From Tetraselmis striata (lineage: Eukaryota; Chlorophyta; Chlorodendrophyceae; Chlorodendrales; Chlorodendraceae), in NCBI GenBank assembly GCA_006384855.1, contig VCJN01002909.1, positions 1 through 64,000 on the forward strand: a DNA stretch of 64,000 bases, in the 5' to 3' direction. Each line of letters opens with the position of its first letter. The first letter of the stretch is position 1. Positions 28,528-37,880 of this stretch are shown one piece after another. The position numbers were made by a program, and so were the translations under genes. The notes below the pieces were generated by a model. It made no database searches. It saw nothing but the letters and a program-made list of their open reading frames with translations, and was not told the origin of the DNA.

Positions 28528-29694
28528 GTGACACGCCACACCGTCTTGCAGGTTATTCCGGAACTCCAGACCGGCGGTGCGGAACGCACCACGGTGGATA
28601 TCGCCTCGGCCCTGGTCGCCGCCGGGCACCGCGCGCTGGTCGCCTCCGCCGGCGGACGGCTGGTGACGGAGCTGGAGGCCGTCGGCGCCCGGCACATTCG
28701 GTTGCCGCTTGCGGCCAAGTCCCCGGTCGCCATGTGGCGCAACATGCGCGCTCTGAAGCGGCTGATCCTGAGCGAGGGCATCGATCTGGTGCATGCGCGC
28801 TCGCGGGCGCCGGCCTGGTCGGCGCTTTGGGCGGCAAGTGCCTGCGACGTGCCCTTCGTCACCACCTATCACGGCATCTACGGCCAGAAGAACGCGGCGA
28901 AGGCCTTCTACAATTCGGTGATGGCGCGCGGCGACGCGGTGATCGCCAATTCGCGCTACACGGCGGAGCTGATCGCCCGGCGGCATCCTTTCGCAAGGGA
29001 CCGCATCACGGTGATCCCGCGCGGCTCCGACCTTGCGGCCCTTGCCCCGGACGCGGTGACGGCGGAGCGCAAGCAGGCGCTGGCCAAGCGCTGGGGTCTG
29101 CCAAGCGACGCGCCGGTGATCCTCAACCTCGCCCGGCTGACCAACTGGAAGGGCCAGACGGTGCTGGTCGAGGCGCTTGCCCGCCTTGCCGCAACCTCCG
29201 ACCGCCCCTGGACGGCCGTCCTCGCCGGCGACGACCAGGGTCGTGGCGACTATAGGGAGAAGCTCCAGGCGCAGATCGGCGAGGCCGGGCTTGCGGGGCG
29301 CGTGCGTATCGTCGGCCATTGCAACGACGTGCCGGCCGCCCTTGCGCTTGCCGATCTTGCGGTCGTCGCCTCGATCGAGCCAGAGGCCTTCGGCCGCGCC
29401 GCCGTGGAGGCGCAGGCCGCCCGCGTTCCGGTGATCGCGACAGATCTGGGCGCCGCGCCCGAGACCGTGCTCGCCCCGCCGGATGTGGCGGAAGACGAGC
29501 GCACCGGCTGGCGCGTTCCGCCGGGCGACAGTCAGGCCATGGCCGACGCCATCGCCACCGCGCTGGCACTCGACGACAGCGCGCGGACTGCGCTGACGCA
29601 GCGCGCGGCCCGCCATGTGACGGAGCTCTATTCGCTCGAGGCGATGTGCGCGCGCACGCTCGCCGTCTACGACAGGTTGCTCGCCGAGGTCTGA
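28528..29694 (+). CDS. Glycosyltransferase family 4 (GT-B) protein
   Basis: 388 residues, GT-B fold. The N-terminal domain reads VIPELQTGGAERTTVDIA. The donor-binding region reads NLARLTNWKGQTVLVEAL, and the GT4 E-x7-E motif region reads SIEPEAFGRAAVEAQA. It probably transfers a sugar to lipopolysaccharide or another surface glycan; donor and acceptor are unknown. It starts with GTG at 28528, with AGGA 8 nt upstream. It stands apart from other glycan genes in the window. Confidence 0.9.
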   Translation: MTRHTVLQVIPELQTGGAERTTVDIASALVAAGHRALVASAGGRLVTELEAVGARHIRLPLAAKSPVAMWRNMRALKRLILSEGIDLVHARSRAPAWSALWAASACDVPFVTTYHGIYGQKNAAKAFYNSVMARGDAVIANSRYTAELIARRHPFARDRITVIPRGSDLAALAPDAVTAERKQALAKRWGLPSDAPVILNLARLTNWKGQTVLVEALARLAATSDRPWTAVLAGDDQGRGDYREKLQAQIGEAGLAGRVRIVGHCNDVPAALALADLAVVASIEPEAFGRAAVEAQAARVPVIATDLGAAPETVLAPPDVAEDERTGWRVPPGDSQAMADAIATALALDDSARTALTQRAARHVTELYSLEAMCARTLAVYDRLLAEV

Positions 29695-29703
29695 CAGCAA
29701 AAA

Positions 29704-29727
29704 ACGCGGTCCGTTTCCGGCCCGCGT
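29704..29727 (-). terminator. Hairpin left of element copy A, terminator for the minus strand
   Basis: The stem ACGCGGTCC / GGCCCGCGT (one mismatch) is followed on the minus strand by six T. It can end the chemoreceptor transcript from 29977-31986. It also sits 10 nt past the glycosyltransferase stop. The 17-mer CCGTTTCCGGCCCGCGT is repeated at 29929-29945. Confidence 0.75.
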
Positions 29728-29920
29728 GAGGATGATGACAAAGCCTCGAGGAAGCGTCTTCCCGGACGCAGCGTGAGCTGCGATCCGGGATCGGAGAGGC
29801 AGGGACTCGGCCGCTGGCAACTCCATGAAACGGATAGGCTACTGGCTCTCCGCTACCGGGTCGCGCGTCCGCTTGCCCGGCATGACGCGGGAGAGCAGTC
29901 GCACCCTTTGCCATCAGTCT
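29728..29920 (+). mobile_element. 193-bp non-coding element, copy A
   Basis: It starts GAGGATGATGACAAAGCC and ends CCATCAGTCT. It is about 88% identical by eye to 51845-52039. Its ends form an imperfect inverted repeat (TGATGACAAAG against TGATGGCAAAG). Inside is a strong hairpin, CCCGGACGCAGC-GTGA-GCTGCGATCCGGG in three parts. It is flanked by two copies of a terminator hairpin (29704-29727 and 29921-29946). No coding capacity; MITE-like. Confidence 0.8.
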
Positions 29921-29946
29921 GACGCGCGCCGTTTCCGGCCCGCGTC
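29921..29946. repeat. Duplicated terminator hairpin right of element copy A
   Basis: The stem GACGCGCGCC / GGCCCGCGTC with loop GTTTCC has the same loop and right arm as the hairpin at 29704-29727, but no T-run on the minus strand. It lies 30 nt from the chemoreceptor stop. Confidence 0.7.
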
Positions 29947-29976
29947 TTCTCGTTTCGGTCTTGTCCCGCTGTGGCT

Positions 29977-31986
29977 TCAGGCCGCGCGGATCGTCTGCAG
30001 GAAGCGCTCGACCTCGCCGCGCATCTGCTTGGAGCGCTGCATCAGATCCTGCGCAGACGTCTTCACGGTTTCCGCCGAGGCGCGGGTTTCCTTGGAGGCG
30101 GCGCTGACGCCGACGATATCGGTGGAGACGCTGCGGCTGCCCGATGCCGCCTCGCCGACGTTGCGCGACACTTCCTGGGTGGTTGCGCCCTGCTCTTCCA
30201 TCGCGGCCGCAATGGCGGCGGAGATGCCGGCGAGATCCGCCATGATCTTGCCGACGCCGTCGATGGAGCCGACCGCTTCGCGGGTCTCGTTCTGGATCTC
30301 GGCGACAAGCCGCGAAATGCCGTCGGTCGCCTTGGCGGTCTCGCTGGCAAGCGCCTTGACCTCTCCGGCGACGACGGCAAAGCCCTTGCCGGCCTCGCCC
30401 GCCCGGGCCGATTCGATGGTTGCGTTCAACGCCAGCAGGTTGGTTTGGGCCGCGATCTCGGAGATCATCGACACCACCTGACCGATCCGGTCGGCCATCG
30501 AAGAGAGAGCCTCCATCTGGCGGGCGGTCTTCCGCACGTCCTGGGTGGCGCGGTCCGACGCCTGGGAGGCGCGCAGCACCTGTTCGTTGATCTCGCTGAT
30601 CGAGGCGCTCATTTCCTCCGTTGCGGCGGCGACCGTCTGCACATTGGCGGCGGTCTGCTCGGAGGCGGCGGCGGCACTGGTGGAGCGGGCATCCGCGTCC
30701 TCCGAAACCTCCGACATGCGCTGCGCCGTGCCGTTGAGTTCGCTTGATGCCGCGGCGATCGAGGCAACGATCTGGCCGACGGTGGCGTCGAAATTGCGCG
30801 CCAGCTCTTCCATCGCCGCCTGCTTTTCAGCTTCGGCGATCTCCTTCTGCCGGGCCTGGTCGGCCTCCAGCTGGCGGGTGCGGATGGCGTTTTCGCGGAA
30901 GGTCTCGACAGCCTTGGCCATGGCGCCGATCTCGCGATGGGAGGCGGCGGCCGGGATCTCGACCGACGTGTCACCATCGGCCAGACGCTGCATGGCATCG
31001 GTCAGGCCAAGCACCGGACGGGCGATGCTGCGGCCGATCAGGGCGACGAGGCCGAGCGTCAGCACCAATGTGGCGCCGGCGGCGATCAGGAAGAAGCGAT
31101 CGACGGAGGCCCGCGAGCTTGCGAGGCTTTCCTCGGCGCTCAGCATCCCGGCTTCGGCGGACTGCGCCATTTCGGTCACCAGCGGAACGACATCCATATA
31201 GGCCTGCTCGAGCCGGCCGACCTCGCCGTCGATCTGCATGGCGTTTTCGGCATAGGCGTTGAAGCCGTCGACATAGACATCCATCAGCTTGCCGATTTCC
31301 GCCTTGTCGGCGGCCGACAGGTCGCTCTGCGCGATCAGCGCGTCGAACTCCGACCGGCGCTCGGCGATGCGGCCGATGTATTTCTCGGACCCGCGCAGCA
31401 TGAAATCCTTCTCGTGCCGGCGCATCATCAGCATCTTGACGGTGAGCGCGTCCAGATTGGCGGTGGAGAGCTTTTCCTCCACGGCGTGGACGGCGGAGCG
31501 CAAGGCGCCCTGGAGACCGGATTTTTCGTCCAGGCCCATGCGTTCATTGAGAGCGACGAGCTTGGCGAAGCTTTTCTCGTGATCCGTGACCTTGTCTTCG
31601 AGACGATCGATCAGACCGCCAAGACCGACCGCCGCCGGCATGGCGCGCGCCGATTTCAGGTCCGCATGGATCTTCTCGCCCTCGGCGCTATAGGCCGCGA
31701 TATCCGCGACATCCAGCTTTGTCAGGAATTCGGTGGCCTCGGAGCGCATTCTCAGGCTGCGGGCCTGGATGTCCTTGGACGCGGACTGCAGCGCCGCATT
31801 GTCGGCGCGCGACTGCAAGGCGGTTCCGACCATGCGGGCGCCCTGGAAATAGGCCGCGGACAGCACCACCACGGCCAGCATGGCCACGACGGCGACAACG
31901 CCGATCCGCAGGGAGATCGGCAAGCCGGAGGATTTCATTACGGAAGCGCGAAGGTTCGCCACGGACAAGGCTCCTGATTTCTTCAT
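29977..31986 (-). CDS. Methyl-accepting chemotaxis protein with periplasmic helical sensor
   Basis: 669 residues. TM1 is at about 20-45 ([20 protein letters not shown]). A long helical periplasmic domain of the HBM/four-helix type includes [20 protein letters not shown], a hallmark of HBM-like sensors. TM2 reads [23 protein letters not shown] follows, then the signalling hairpin with tip [20 protein letters not shown]. There is no CheR pentapeptide. ATG at 31986 is preferred to the upstream GTG. A palindrome-containing AT-rich region lies upstream. The ligand is unknown. Confidence 0.94.
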   Translation of the reverse strand: MKKSGALSVANLRASVMKSSGLPISLRIGVVAVVAMLAVVVLSAAYFQGARMVGTALQSRADNAALQSASKDIQARSLRMRSEATEFLTKLDVADIAAYSAEGEKIHADLKSARAMPAAVGLGGLIDRLEDKVTDHEKSFAKLVALNERMGLDEKSGLQGALRSAVHAVEEKLSTANLDALTVKMLMMRRHEKDFMLRGSEKYIGRIAERRSEFDALIAQSDLSAADKAEIGKLMDVYVDGFNAYAENAMQIDGEVGRLEQAYMDVVPLVTEMAQSAEAGMLSAEESLASSRASVDRFFLIAAGATLVLTLGLVALIGRSIARPVLGLTDAMQRLADGDTSVEIPAAASHREIGAMAKAVETFRENAIRTRQLEADQARQKEIAEAEKQAAMEELARNFDATVGQIVASIAAASSELNGTAQRMSEVSEDADARSTSAAAASEQTAANVQTVAAATEEMSASISEINEQVLRASQASDRATQDVRKTARQMEALSSMADRIGQVVSMISEIAAQTNLLALNATIESARAGEAGKGFAVVAGEVKALASETAKATDGISRLVAEIQNETREAVGSIDGVGKIMADLAGISAAIAAAMEEQGATTQEVSRNVGEAASGSRSVSTDIVGVSAASKETRASAETVKTSAQDLMQRSKQMRGEVERFLQTIRAA

Positions 31987-32060
31987 TCTCACCTAGCGAC
32001 AACCGCCGGCCTTCTCAAAAATATCCATCTCAACTGAACAAACACCTAATGAACATAAAA

Positions 32061-32070
32061 GTTGTACAAC
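32061..32070. promoter_or_regulatory. AT-rich divergent promoter region with GTTGTACAAC palindrome
   Basis: The 519-bp gene-free stretch 31987-32505 has an AT-rich core at about 32010-32095, unusual for this window. It holds the perfect palindrome GTTGTACAAC and several TATACT/TATACA boxes on both strands. It probably holds promoters for the chemoreceptor (minus) and the infC operon (plus). No gene is visible in the rest. Confidence 0.4.
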
Positions 32071-32490
32071 TATACTATACAATCTGAAGGTATATTCCGA
32101 AGTCGCGACCTATTCTCAAGAGTAGCGGGTGCAAGAAAATACAACCCGCAATGAAAAGCCTTTCCATTGCCGCCTTGCGGAGTGCCGATCGGCGCCGTCG
32201 CCACCCCGAAAGCTTCGGCACCGCGGCGGCGCTTGCGCCGCGACGGCGGCCACGACCCTGCAATGCCGGTTGACTTTGGCCCGGTTTCGCTGGATTTTCA
32301 GGCGAGGTGGAATTGGCGTCCGCCACGGATTTTCCGGCGCCGGGCTATCGTCCGCGCGCCGGCAATCTGCGGCGCCGGTCCGGATCGGACTTGCGCGGGC
32401 GGCCGCAAAGGCTCATATGCCTCGGGTGGCATGAGCCGATGCGCCGAGGGCGCGAACCGGATTTCGCCGCACAGTGGTTTTAACAGCTAG

Positions 32491-32495
32491 AGGAG
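32491..32495 (+). promoter_or_regulatory. Ribosome binding site deciding the infC ATT start
   Basis: AGGAG lies 10 nt before ATT at 32506. No ATG or GTG start in frame gives the conserved IF3 N-terminus. Confidence 0.8.
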
Positions 32496-32505
32496 AATCG
32501 CGACC

Positions 32506-33048
32506 ATTCGCCGTCCATACCGCGCACCGCCACCGACCAAGGAAGGCCCGCGCACGAACCTAGAGATCCGCGTTCGCGACGTCCAACTCATCGACCAGGA
32601 CGGGCAGAACCTTGGCGTAACGCCCACGGAAGAGGCAATGAGAATGGCTGAGGAAGCCGGTCTCGACCTCGTGGAGATCGCGCCGAATTCCTCGCCCCCC
32701 GTCTGCAAGATTCTCGACTATGGTCGCTACAAGTACCAGAGTCAGAAGAAAGCCGCCGAGGCCCGCAAGAAGCAGAAGGTCGTCGAGGTCAAGGAAATCA
32801 AGATGCGTCCGAACATCGACACCCATGACTATGAGGTGAAGATGCGGAACATGAAGCGGTTCTTCGACGAAGGCGACAAGGTCAAGGTGACCCTTCGCTT
32901 CCGTGGCCGCGAGATGGCGCATCAGGATCTTGGCATCGCCCTGTTGAACAAGGTCCGCGACGAAACCGCCGAATACGCCAAGGTGGAATCGCATCCGCGC
33001 CTCGAGGGCCGGCAGATGGTCATGGTGATGGCGCCGATCGCGCGCTGA
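32506..33048 (+). CDS. infC: Translation initiation factor IF-3, ATT start
   Basis: 180 residues. Reading begins at ATT (32506) with (I)[17 protein letters not shown], the conserved alphaproteobacterial start. It is followed by [19 protein letters not shown], the N-domain, the linker [20 protein letters not shown] and the RNA-binding C-domain. IF-3 checks the start codon and splits ribosomes. The AUU start is known to allow IF-3 to limit its own synthesis. A start at the later ATG 32638 would remove the N-domain. First gene of infC-rpmI-rplT. Confidence 0.96.
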   Translation: MRRPYRAPPPTKEGPRTNLEIRVRDVQLIDQDGQNLGVTPTEEAMRMAEEAGLDLVEIAPNSSPPVCKILDYGRYKYQSQKKAAEARKKQKVVEVKEIKMRPNIDTHDYEVKMRNMKRFFDEGDKVKVTLRFRGREMAHQDLGIALLNKVRDETAEYAKVESHPRLEGRQMVMVMAPIAR

Positions 33049-33076
33049 TCGCTGTCACGCGTCTTTTTTCAAGCAC

Positions 33077-33100
33077 AAGGTCCGGCCCCGGCCGGACCTT
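33077..33100 (+). terminator. Hairpin between infC and rpmI (possible attenuator)
   Basis: The perfect 11-bp stem AAGGTCCGGCC / GGCCGGACCTT is 29 nt past infC, with only a short T-run. It could be a partial terminator or processing site that sets rpmI-rplT levels. Confidence 0.55.
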
Positions 33101-33130
33101 TCGCGTATCTGCACTTCGCGTATCTGCACT
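33101..33130 (+). repeat. 15-bp perfect tandem duplication
   Basis: TCGCGTATCTGCACT occurs twice in a row directly after the hairpin that follows infC. Confidence 0.9.
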
Positions 33131-33350
33131 GGCCCATTTTCCAGGGCACGGCCTGAGGGGAAAAACGGGCACAAGACGCTTGTGTTTTGGCCCGCCCCCG
33201 CCTATAAGCCCGTGTCCCGAGCCGCCCGGCTTCGCGGGACTATTGGTTTTGCCTTGGTCTCACGACATACGGGCATGCCGTGGCGGTTCGAAACGGCTTC
33301 CAACAACAACCGGTGGACTACAGCCTCCGCCGGGAAAGAAAGGATGCAAA

Positions 33351-33548
33351 ATGCCCAAGCTGAAGACGAAGTCCGGCGCCAAGAAGCGCTTCAAGCTGAC
33401 CGCGACCGGTAAGGTCAAGACCGCCCAGGCGGGAAAGCGGCACGGCATGATCAAGCGGTCGAACAAGTTCATCCGCAATGCCCGCGGCACGACGACCCTG
33501 TCAGAGCCCGATGCCCGCATCGTCAAGCAGTTCCTGCCCTACGGCTGA
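33351..33548 (+). CDS. rpmI: 50S ribosomal protein L35
   Basis: 65 residues, standard length and sequence ([40 protein letters not shown]). ATG at 33351 follows AAAGGA. It lies 302 nt after infC, with a leader region that has a hairpin and could carry regulation. It is 38 nt before rplT. Confidence 0.98.
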   Translation: MPKLKTKSGAKKRFKLTATGKVKTAQAGKRHGMIKRSNKFIRNARGTTTLSEPDARIVKQFLPYG

Positions 33549-33586
33549 GCTGACGACGTTCCCACTATTCCTGGAGTTAGAAACCC

Positions 33587-33946
33587 ATGTCGCGTGTCAA
33601 AAGGGGCGTAACCGCCCACGCAAAGCACAAGAAGGTCATCAAGGCCGCCAAGGGCTATTATGGCCGTCGCAAGAACACCATCCGTGTCGCCAAGCAGGCC
33701 GTGGAGCGCGCAGCGCAATACGCCTACCGCGACCGCAAGGCCCGCAAGCGCAACTTCCGCGCCCTGTGGATCCAGCGCATCAACGCCGCCGTGCGTGAAG
33801 AAGGCCTCACCTACGGCCGCTTCATCGACGGCCTGAACAAGGCCGGCATCGAGGTCGACCGCAAGGTCCTCTCCGATCTCGCGATTCGCGAGCCGGAAGC
33901 GTTCAAGGCGCTGACGGAAAAGGCCAAGGGCGCGCTGTCGGCCTGA
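33587..33946 (+). CDS. rplT: 50S ribosomal protein L20
   Basis: 119 residues, typical ([38 protein letters not shown]). It binds 23S rRNA early in large-subunit assembly. It often represses its own operon by binding the leader. The SD is CTGGAG. Last gene of the operon, followed by a terminator. Confidence 0.98.
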   Translation: MSRVKRGVTAHAKHKKVIKAAKGYYGRRKNTIRVAKQAVERAAQYAYRDRKARKRNFRALWIQRINAAVREEGLTYGRFIDGLNKAGIEVDRKVLSDLAIREPEAFKALTEKAKGALSA

Positions 33947-33975
33947 GCCGAAGCTGTCTGCAAGCCGACGATCAG

Positions 33976-34004
33976 GGGGCGTGTCCTGCGGGCGCGCCCC
34001 TTTT
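33976..34004 (+). terminator. Rho-independent terminator of infC-rpmI-rplT
   Basis: The 8-bp stem GGGGCGTG / CGCGCCCC (one G-T pair) is followed by TTTT, 29 nt after rplT. Confidence 0.8.
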
Positions 34005-34060
34005 GCTTTGGCGCACCGATGCGCTGACGCCGGCTCCGACGCCGCTTTTCTCGCATCCTG

Positions 34061-34132
34061 CGTCTTGAGCGCGGCTTTTCCTCTGTCGCGCGTCTTGAGC
34101 GCAGCTTTTCCTCTGTCGCGCGTCTTGAGCGC
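34061..34132 (+). repeat. 30-bp tandem repeat upstream of the Rieske gene
   Basis: CGTCTTGAGC recurs at 34061, 34091 and 34121, a period of exactly 30. The unit runs CGTCTTGAGCGCRGCTTTTC and then CTCTGTCGCG. A decayed earlier unit is visible at about 34043-34060. About 2.4 good copies end 60 nt before the Rieske start. Confidence 0.85.
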
Positions 34133-34191
34133 GCGGGACGGACCGGCTACGTCATGGGTCGAGCGTTTCGCCCCTTCTGGAGCCTGTTCGG

Positions 34192-35250
34192 ATGCACAAT
34201 CTCGAAGCCGACCTGTTGCGCGGCCTGTGGTATGTGGCCTGCCCGTCCTCGGAGATCAAACCCGGCAAGATGCTGGGCAAGACACTGATGGGCGAGCCCG
34301 TGCTGATCGCGCGTGCCGCCAATGGTACGGTGTTCTGCCTGCGCGACATCTGCCCGCACCGCGGCATTCCGCTGCGCCACGGCTGGTTCGACGGCGAGAC
34401 CGTGCAATGCTGCTATCACGGCTGGAAGTTCGACACGGCCGGCGTGTGCGTCGACATTCCCTCCACCCATGCGACCCAGACCATCGATTATTCCAAGATC
34501 AGCTGCGGCGCCTATCCGGTGCGCGAGCAAAACGGCCTGATCTGGATCTATTTCGCGGAAAACGGCGAGGCGCCGGAAGACGGCCGCCAGCCCGAGCCGC
34601 CGCTGTTGCCGGACTTTCCCGCCGACGCGCCCCCGCGCCTTCACATCATGCTGCCCTTCGTGTGCTCGGTCGATCACGCGGCCCTCGGCCTGATGGACCC
34701 GACCCATGCCGCCTTCGTGCATACCTCCTGGTGGTTCAAGAAGAATGCGGCCAAGCTCAGGGCGAAGGAAAAGCTGTTCGAGCCATCGGAACTCGGCTGG
34801 GCGATGGCGCGGCACAAGCTGCCGCCGCAGAACATCGCCTACAAGGTGCTCGGCGACGATGTGACCACCGAGATCCGCTATGCGCTTCCGGGCCTCAGGA
34901 TCGAGCACATCCAGGGCAGCCGCCACAGCGTCGTCGGCCTGACCACGATCACGCCGGTCGACCGCTCGCACACGGAAGTGCGGCAGATGTTCTGGGCGAG
35001 CATGGGCTGGGTCGGCCCGTTCAAGCCGCTCATTCGCCACTTGATGAAGGTGTTTCTCGACCAGGACCGGCGCGTCGTCATCCAGCAGCGCGAGGGACTG
35101 AAGCACAATCCCCGCCTGATGCTGATCAACGACGCCGACACGCAGGGGCGCTGGTGGATGCAGCTCAAGGACGAATGGACCCGCTCTGGACAGGAAGGCC
35201 GCCCCTTCGCCAATCCGGTCAAGGGCCGCACGCTGCGCTGGATGAGCTGA
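34192..35250 (+). CDS. Rieske non-heme iron oxygenase, alpha-subunit type
   Basis: 352 residues. The N-terminal Rieske 2Fe-2S domain has CPH and CCYHGW (near residues 54-76). The C-terminal catalytic domain has the mononuclear iron motif region DHAALGLMDPTHAAFVH. The length and single-subunit form resemble vanillate O-demethylase-like or steroid-type oxygenases. No reductase or ferredoxin partner gene is next to it, so it must borrow one. The substrate is unknown. GGAG lies 8 nt before ATG. Confidence 0.9.
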   Translation: MHNLEADLLRGLWYVACPSSEIKPGKMLGKTLMGEPVLIARAANGTVFCLRDICPHRGIPLRHGWFDGETVQCCYHGWKFDTAGVCVDIPSTHATQTIDYSKISCGAYPVREQNGLIWIYFAENGEAPEDGRQPEPPLLPDFPADAPPRLHIMLPFVCSVDHAALGLMDPTHAAFVHTSWWFKKNAAKLRAKEKLFEPSELGWAMARHKLPPQNIAYKVLGDDVTTEIRYALPGLRIEHIQGSRHSVVGLTTITPVDRSHTEVRQMFWASMGWVGPFKPLIRHLMKVFLDQDRRVVIQQREGLKHNPRLMLINDADTQGRWWMQLKDEWTRSGQEGRPFANPVKGRTLRWMS

Positions 35251-35274
35251 GCCGGCTGGCAGGCGTAGGTCCGC

Positions 35275-36249
35275 TCAGTACCAGGCGCCCAGTCCGCGCA
35301 GGCGACGGCGTGGCGCGCCGGTATCGGGCACCGGCGAATGCCCGCGCACATGCGGGCGGTCGCCCGTGTCCACCCAGCGTCCCGGCTCCGCCTTGAGCGC
35401 CTTCAACCGGCGCACCCGCTCCTCGGTCTGCGGATGGGTGCGCAACACGGACGGGTCCGGAATGCGCGCGCCCTGCGGCAGCATCGCCTCCCACATCCGT
35501 CCCTGCATACGCTCCAGCTTTTCAAGCGCGCTCGCCAGCCCGTCGGGATCGCCGGTGAGCGCCGCCGCCCCGAGGTCCGCCTCGTATTCGCGCGTGCGCG
35601 ACAGGCCGAGCTGAAGCGCGGTGCCCAGCGTCGGCGCGATGATCAGGACGGCAATCGCCGCATAGGGAACGTCGCCGCCGCCGGTCAAAAGCCCGGGCAG
35701 GTGAAAGATCACCAGAAACAGCCCGAGCGCGGACATCACCGAGGTCATCCGGCTGACGATGTCGGCCAGCGCCATCACCGTGATGTCCTCATGCACGATA
35801 TGGGCAAGCTCATGCGCCATCACGCCGACGAACTCGCGCGCGTTGAGCCGGGCGATCAGCGCGTCGGTCATGCAGATCACCGCCTCGTCGCGCCGTCCGG
35901 TGGAGAAGGCATTCATCATCCGGCTGGGCACGCGGTAAAGCCGCGGCGGCGCGCTCAGGCCGGCGCGGTCCGACAGGAGCCGCACGATCCGGTAGACCTG
36001 CGGGTAGTCGTGACGCGACAGCTCGTGCGCGCCATAGAGGCCGAGCACCATGCGCGGCGACATATGGGTCGCCATCACGAGCGACAGCCCGCCGCCAAGT
36101 GCTGCCCAGACGACACCCGTCGGGCCGGCCAGCGTGTAGGCGCAAAGACCGAGCAGCAGGATGGCGCCAAACGCCAGAAACAGCGTGTGCGCACGGTTGC
36201 GGCGGCGGTAGCGGTCGCGGGTTTTAGGGTCGATGGAAACAGGCAGCAT
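35275..36249 (-). CDS. M48 family metalloprotease (HtpX-like)
   Basis: 324 residues, membrane-bound. N-terminal helices (TLFLAFGAILLLGLCAYTLAG...) precede the zinc site HELAH near residue 145 and the third-ligand motif EYEAD. Two more helices lie between them. It resembles HtpX, which degrades damaged membrane proteins. The C-terminal basic tail beyond the domain is variable. It is convergent with the Rieske gene, 24 nt away. Confidence 0.9.
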   Translation of the reverse strand: MLPVSIDPKTRDRYRRRNRAHTLFLAFGAILLLGLCAYTLAGPTGVVWAALGGGLSLVMATHMSPRMVLGLYGAHELSRHDYPQVYRIVRLLSDRAGLSAPPRLYRVPSRMMNAFSTGRRDEAVICMTDALIARLNAREFVGVMAHELAHIVHEDITVMALADIVSRMTSVMSALGLFLVIFHLPGLLTGGGDVPYAAIAVLIIAPTLGTALQLGLSRTREYEADLGAAALTGDPDGLASALEKLERMQGRMWEAMLPQGARIPDPSVLRTHPQTEERVRRLKALKAEPGRWVDTGDRPHVRGHSPVPDTGAPRRRLRGLGAWY

Positions 36250-36283
36250 CCCGCCTTCATACAGGAGGGCGGGCAGAAAGCGA

Positions 36284-36314
36284 AGACCGCGCCGGATCCT
36301 CTCCGGCGCGGTCT
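36284..36314 (-). terminator. Terminator hairpin of the chemoreceptor at 36358
   Basis: The perfect 13-bp stem AGACCGCGCCGGA / TCCGGCGCGGTCT with a 5-nt loop is followed on the minus strand by TCGCTTTC. Confidence 0.7.
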
Positions 36315-36357
36315 CGACAACTTGGATCTGGATACCTCGGGTCTGGCGGCTTTCGCG

Positions 36358-37848
36358 TCAGGACGCGACCCGCTCCAGGAAGCGGTCGACGGACTGACGC
36401 ACCGCGTCGGTCTGGCGGGTAACCTCCTCGATGGTGTCTTCCATTTCGGTGGCCGCCGTCGCCGTGCGCGCCACCGCCTCGCCGAGGCCGACGATGTTGC
36501 TGGAGACGAGCCCGGTTCCGGTGGCGGCTTCCGCGACATTGCGCGAGATCTCGCCGGTCGCGGCCCCCTGTTCCTCGACCGCCGCGGCGATCGACGAGGT
36601 ATAGCCGTTGACCTCCTGCATGGTTTCCGCGATCTGGGCGATGGCGGACACCGCCTGGCCGGTCTCGTTCTGGATGGCGGTGATCTGGGCGCCGATCTCC
36701 TCGGTCGCCTTGGAGGTCTGGGTCGCCAGTTCCTTCACTTCAGCCGCCACGACCGCAAAGCCCTTGCCGGCCTCGCCGGCACGTGCCGCCTCGATGGTGG
36801 CATTGAGCGCCAAGAGGTTGGTCTGCTCGGCGATCGCCTGGATCAGGGTAACCACCTCACCGATCTTGTTGGCGGATTCCGCCAGGCGCGCGACGCGCTC
36901 ATTGGTTCCTTGCGCGCCCTGGGTAGCCTGTTCGACAATGTTGTTGGTCTGGGCGATCTGGCGCGCGATCTCGGCAATGGAGGAAGACAGCTCCTCCGCC
37001 GCCGCCGCAACGGAGCGCACATTGGCGCTCGCGGTCTCCGACGCGGAGCCTGCCGCCTGCGACTTGCCCGAGGCATCGCCGGCGATGTCCTCCAGCGAGC
37101 GCGCCGCCTCCAACATGGCATTGGCGCGGGCCGTGACGTCGTTCAGCTTGGTCTCGATATCCTGGCGGAACTCGACGATCCCGGCCTGGACGTCGGCCTG
37201 ACGGGCCAGTTCGGTCTCTCGACGTGCGTCATCGACGGTCTTGAGGCGCTCGCTCTCGTCGCGCGCGGCATTGGCTTCCTCGACCGCGTTGATCGCGGCG
37301 GCGAAGGTCGCCTGAATCCGGGCCGTCAGCCAGATCAGCGCCGCGGTTTCCAGCACGACGATCACCGCGTGCAGGACGACGCGCAGGAAATTTCCGCCGT
37401 CCGGAAACACCATCAGCGGCATCATGAAGTTGAAGAAAAGGTGATGCACGGCCACCACGGCGGAAAAGGCGACCAGCGCCCGCCAGTCGACCCAGCCGGC
37501 CAGGATCGCAAGGGCGGCAAAGAAATACATATGCGCGTCGATCTGGAAGGAATGAGCCGGGTCGCCACCGCCCATCGCCGCGACCAGCAGGCTGACGAGC
37601 CCCGCAAGCGATACCGCGCTGACGATGCGCACGGGCACGCTGGTGCCTTCCTTGATCCACGCGGCCGTCGTCGCCGCGCCCATGAGCAGGGCCGCGGCGC
37701 TCACCAGCACCGGCGACACGTTCTCGCTGTTCCAGGCCACCGCCATGACGACCAGAACATTCACCCAGACAAACATGACGAATACCCTGGCGAAGCTGAG
37801 CCGCATTTCGTCCAGGCCGGTTACCTTCGTTTCCACCGTCTCATCCAT
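36358..37848 (-). CDS. Methyl-accepting chemotaxis protein with multi-helix membrane sensor
   Basis: 496 residues. About six hydrophobic helices fill the first 190 residues ([69 protein letters not shown]...) with no large periplasmic loop, so the signal is sensed in or near the membrane. A coiled linker without an obvious HAMP leads to the signalling hairpin. The tip is shared with the gene at 2-2155, including 74 identical nucleotides (36698-36771). ATG at 37848 is chosen over the upstream GTG. Confidence 0.93.
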   Translation of the reverse strand: MDETVETKVTGLDEMRLSFARVFVMFVWVNVLVVMAVAWNSENVSPVLVSAAALLMGAATTAAWIKEGTSVPVRIVSAVSLAGLVSLLVAAMGGGDPAHSFQIDAHMYFFAALAILAGWVDWRALVAFSAVVAVHHLFFNFMMPLMVFPDGGNFLRVVLHAVIVVLETAALIWLTARIQATFAAAINAVEEANAARDESERLKTVDDARRETELARQADVQAGIVEFRQDIETKLNDVTARANAMLEAARSLEDIAGDASGKSQAAGSASETASANVRSVAAAAEELSSSIAEIARQIAQTNNIVEQATQGAQGTNERVARLAESANKIGEVVTLIQAIAEQTNLLALNATIEAARAGEAGKGFAVVAAEVKELATQTSKATEEIGAQITAIQNETGQAVSAIAQIAETMQEVNGYTSSIAAAVEEQGAATGEISRNVAEAATGTGLVSSNIVGLGEAVARTATAATEMEDTIEEVTRQTDAVRQSVDRFLERVAS

Positions 37849-37880
37849 TTCCCATTTGTCCCGTTCTTGCCTCACCGGCC

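Noticed and set aside
29825..30000. Peptide coded across element copy A (starting MKRIGYWLSATGSR)
   Set aside because: It comes from the repeat element; the frame is not conserved in copy B, where the matching stretch has different starts, and there is no SD.
34043..34132. 30-bp repeats considered as a CRISPR array
   Set aside because: Units are directly adjacent without spacers and no cas genes are present.
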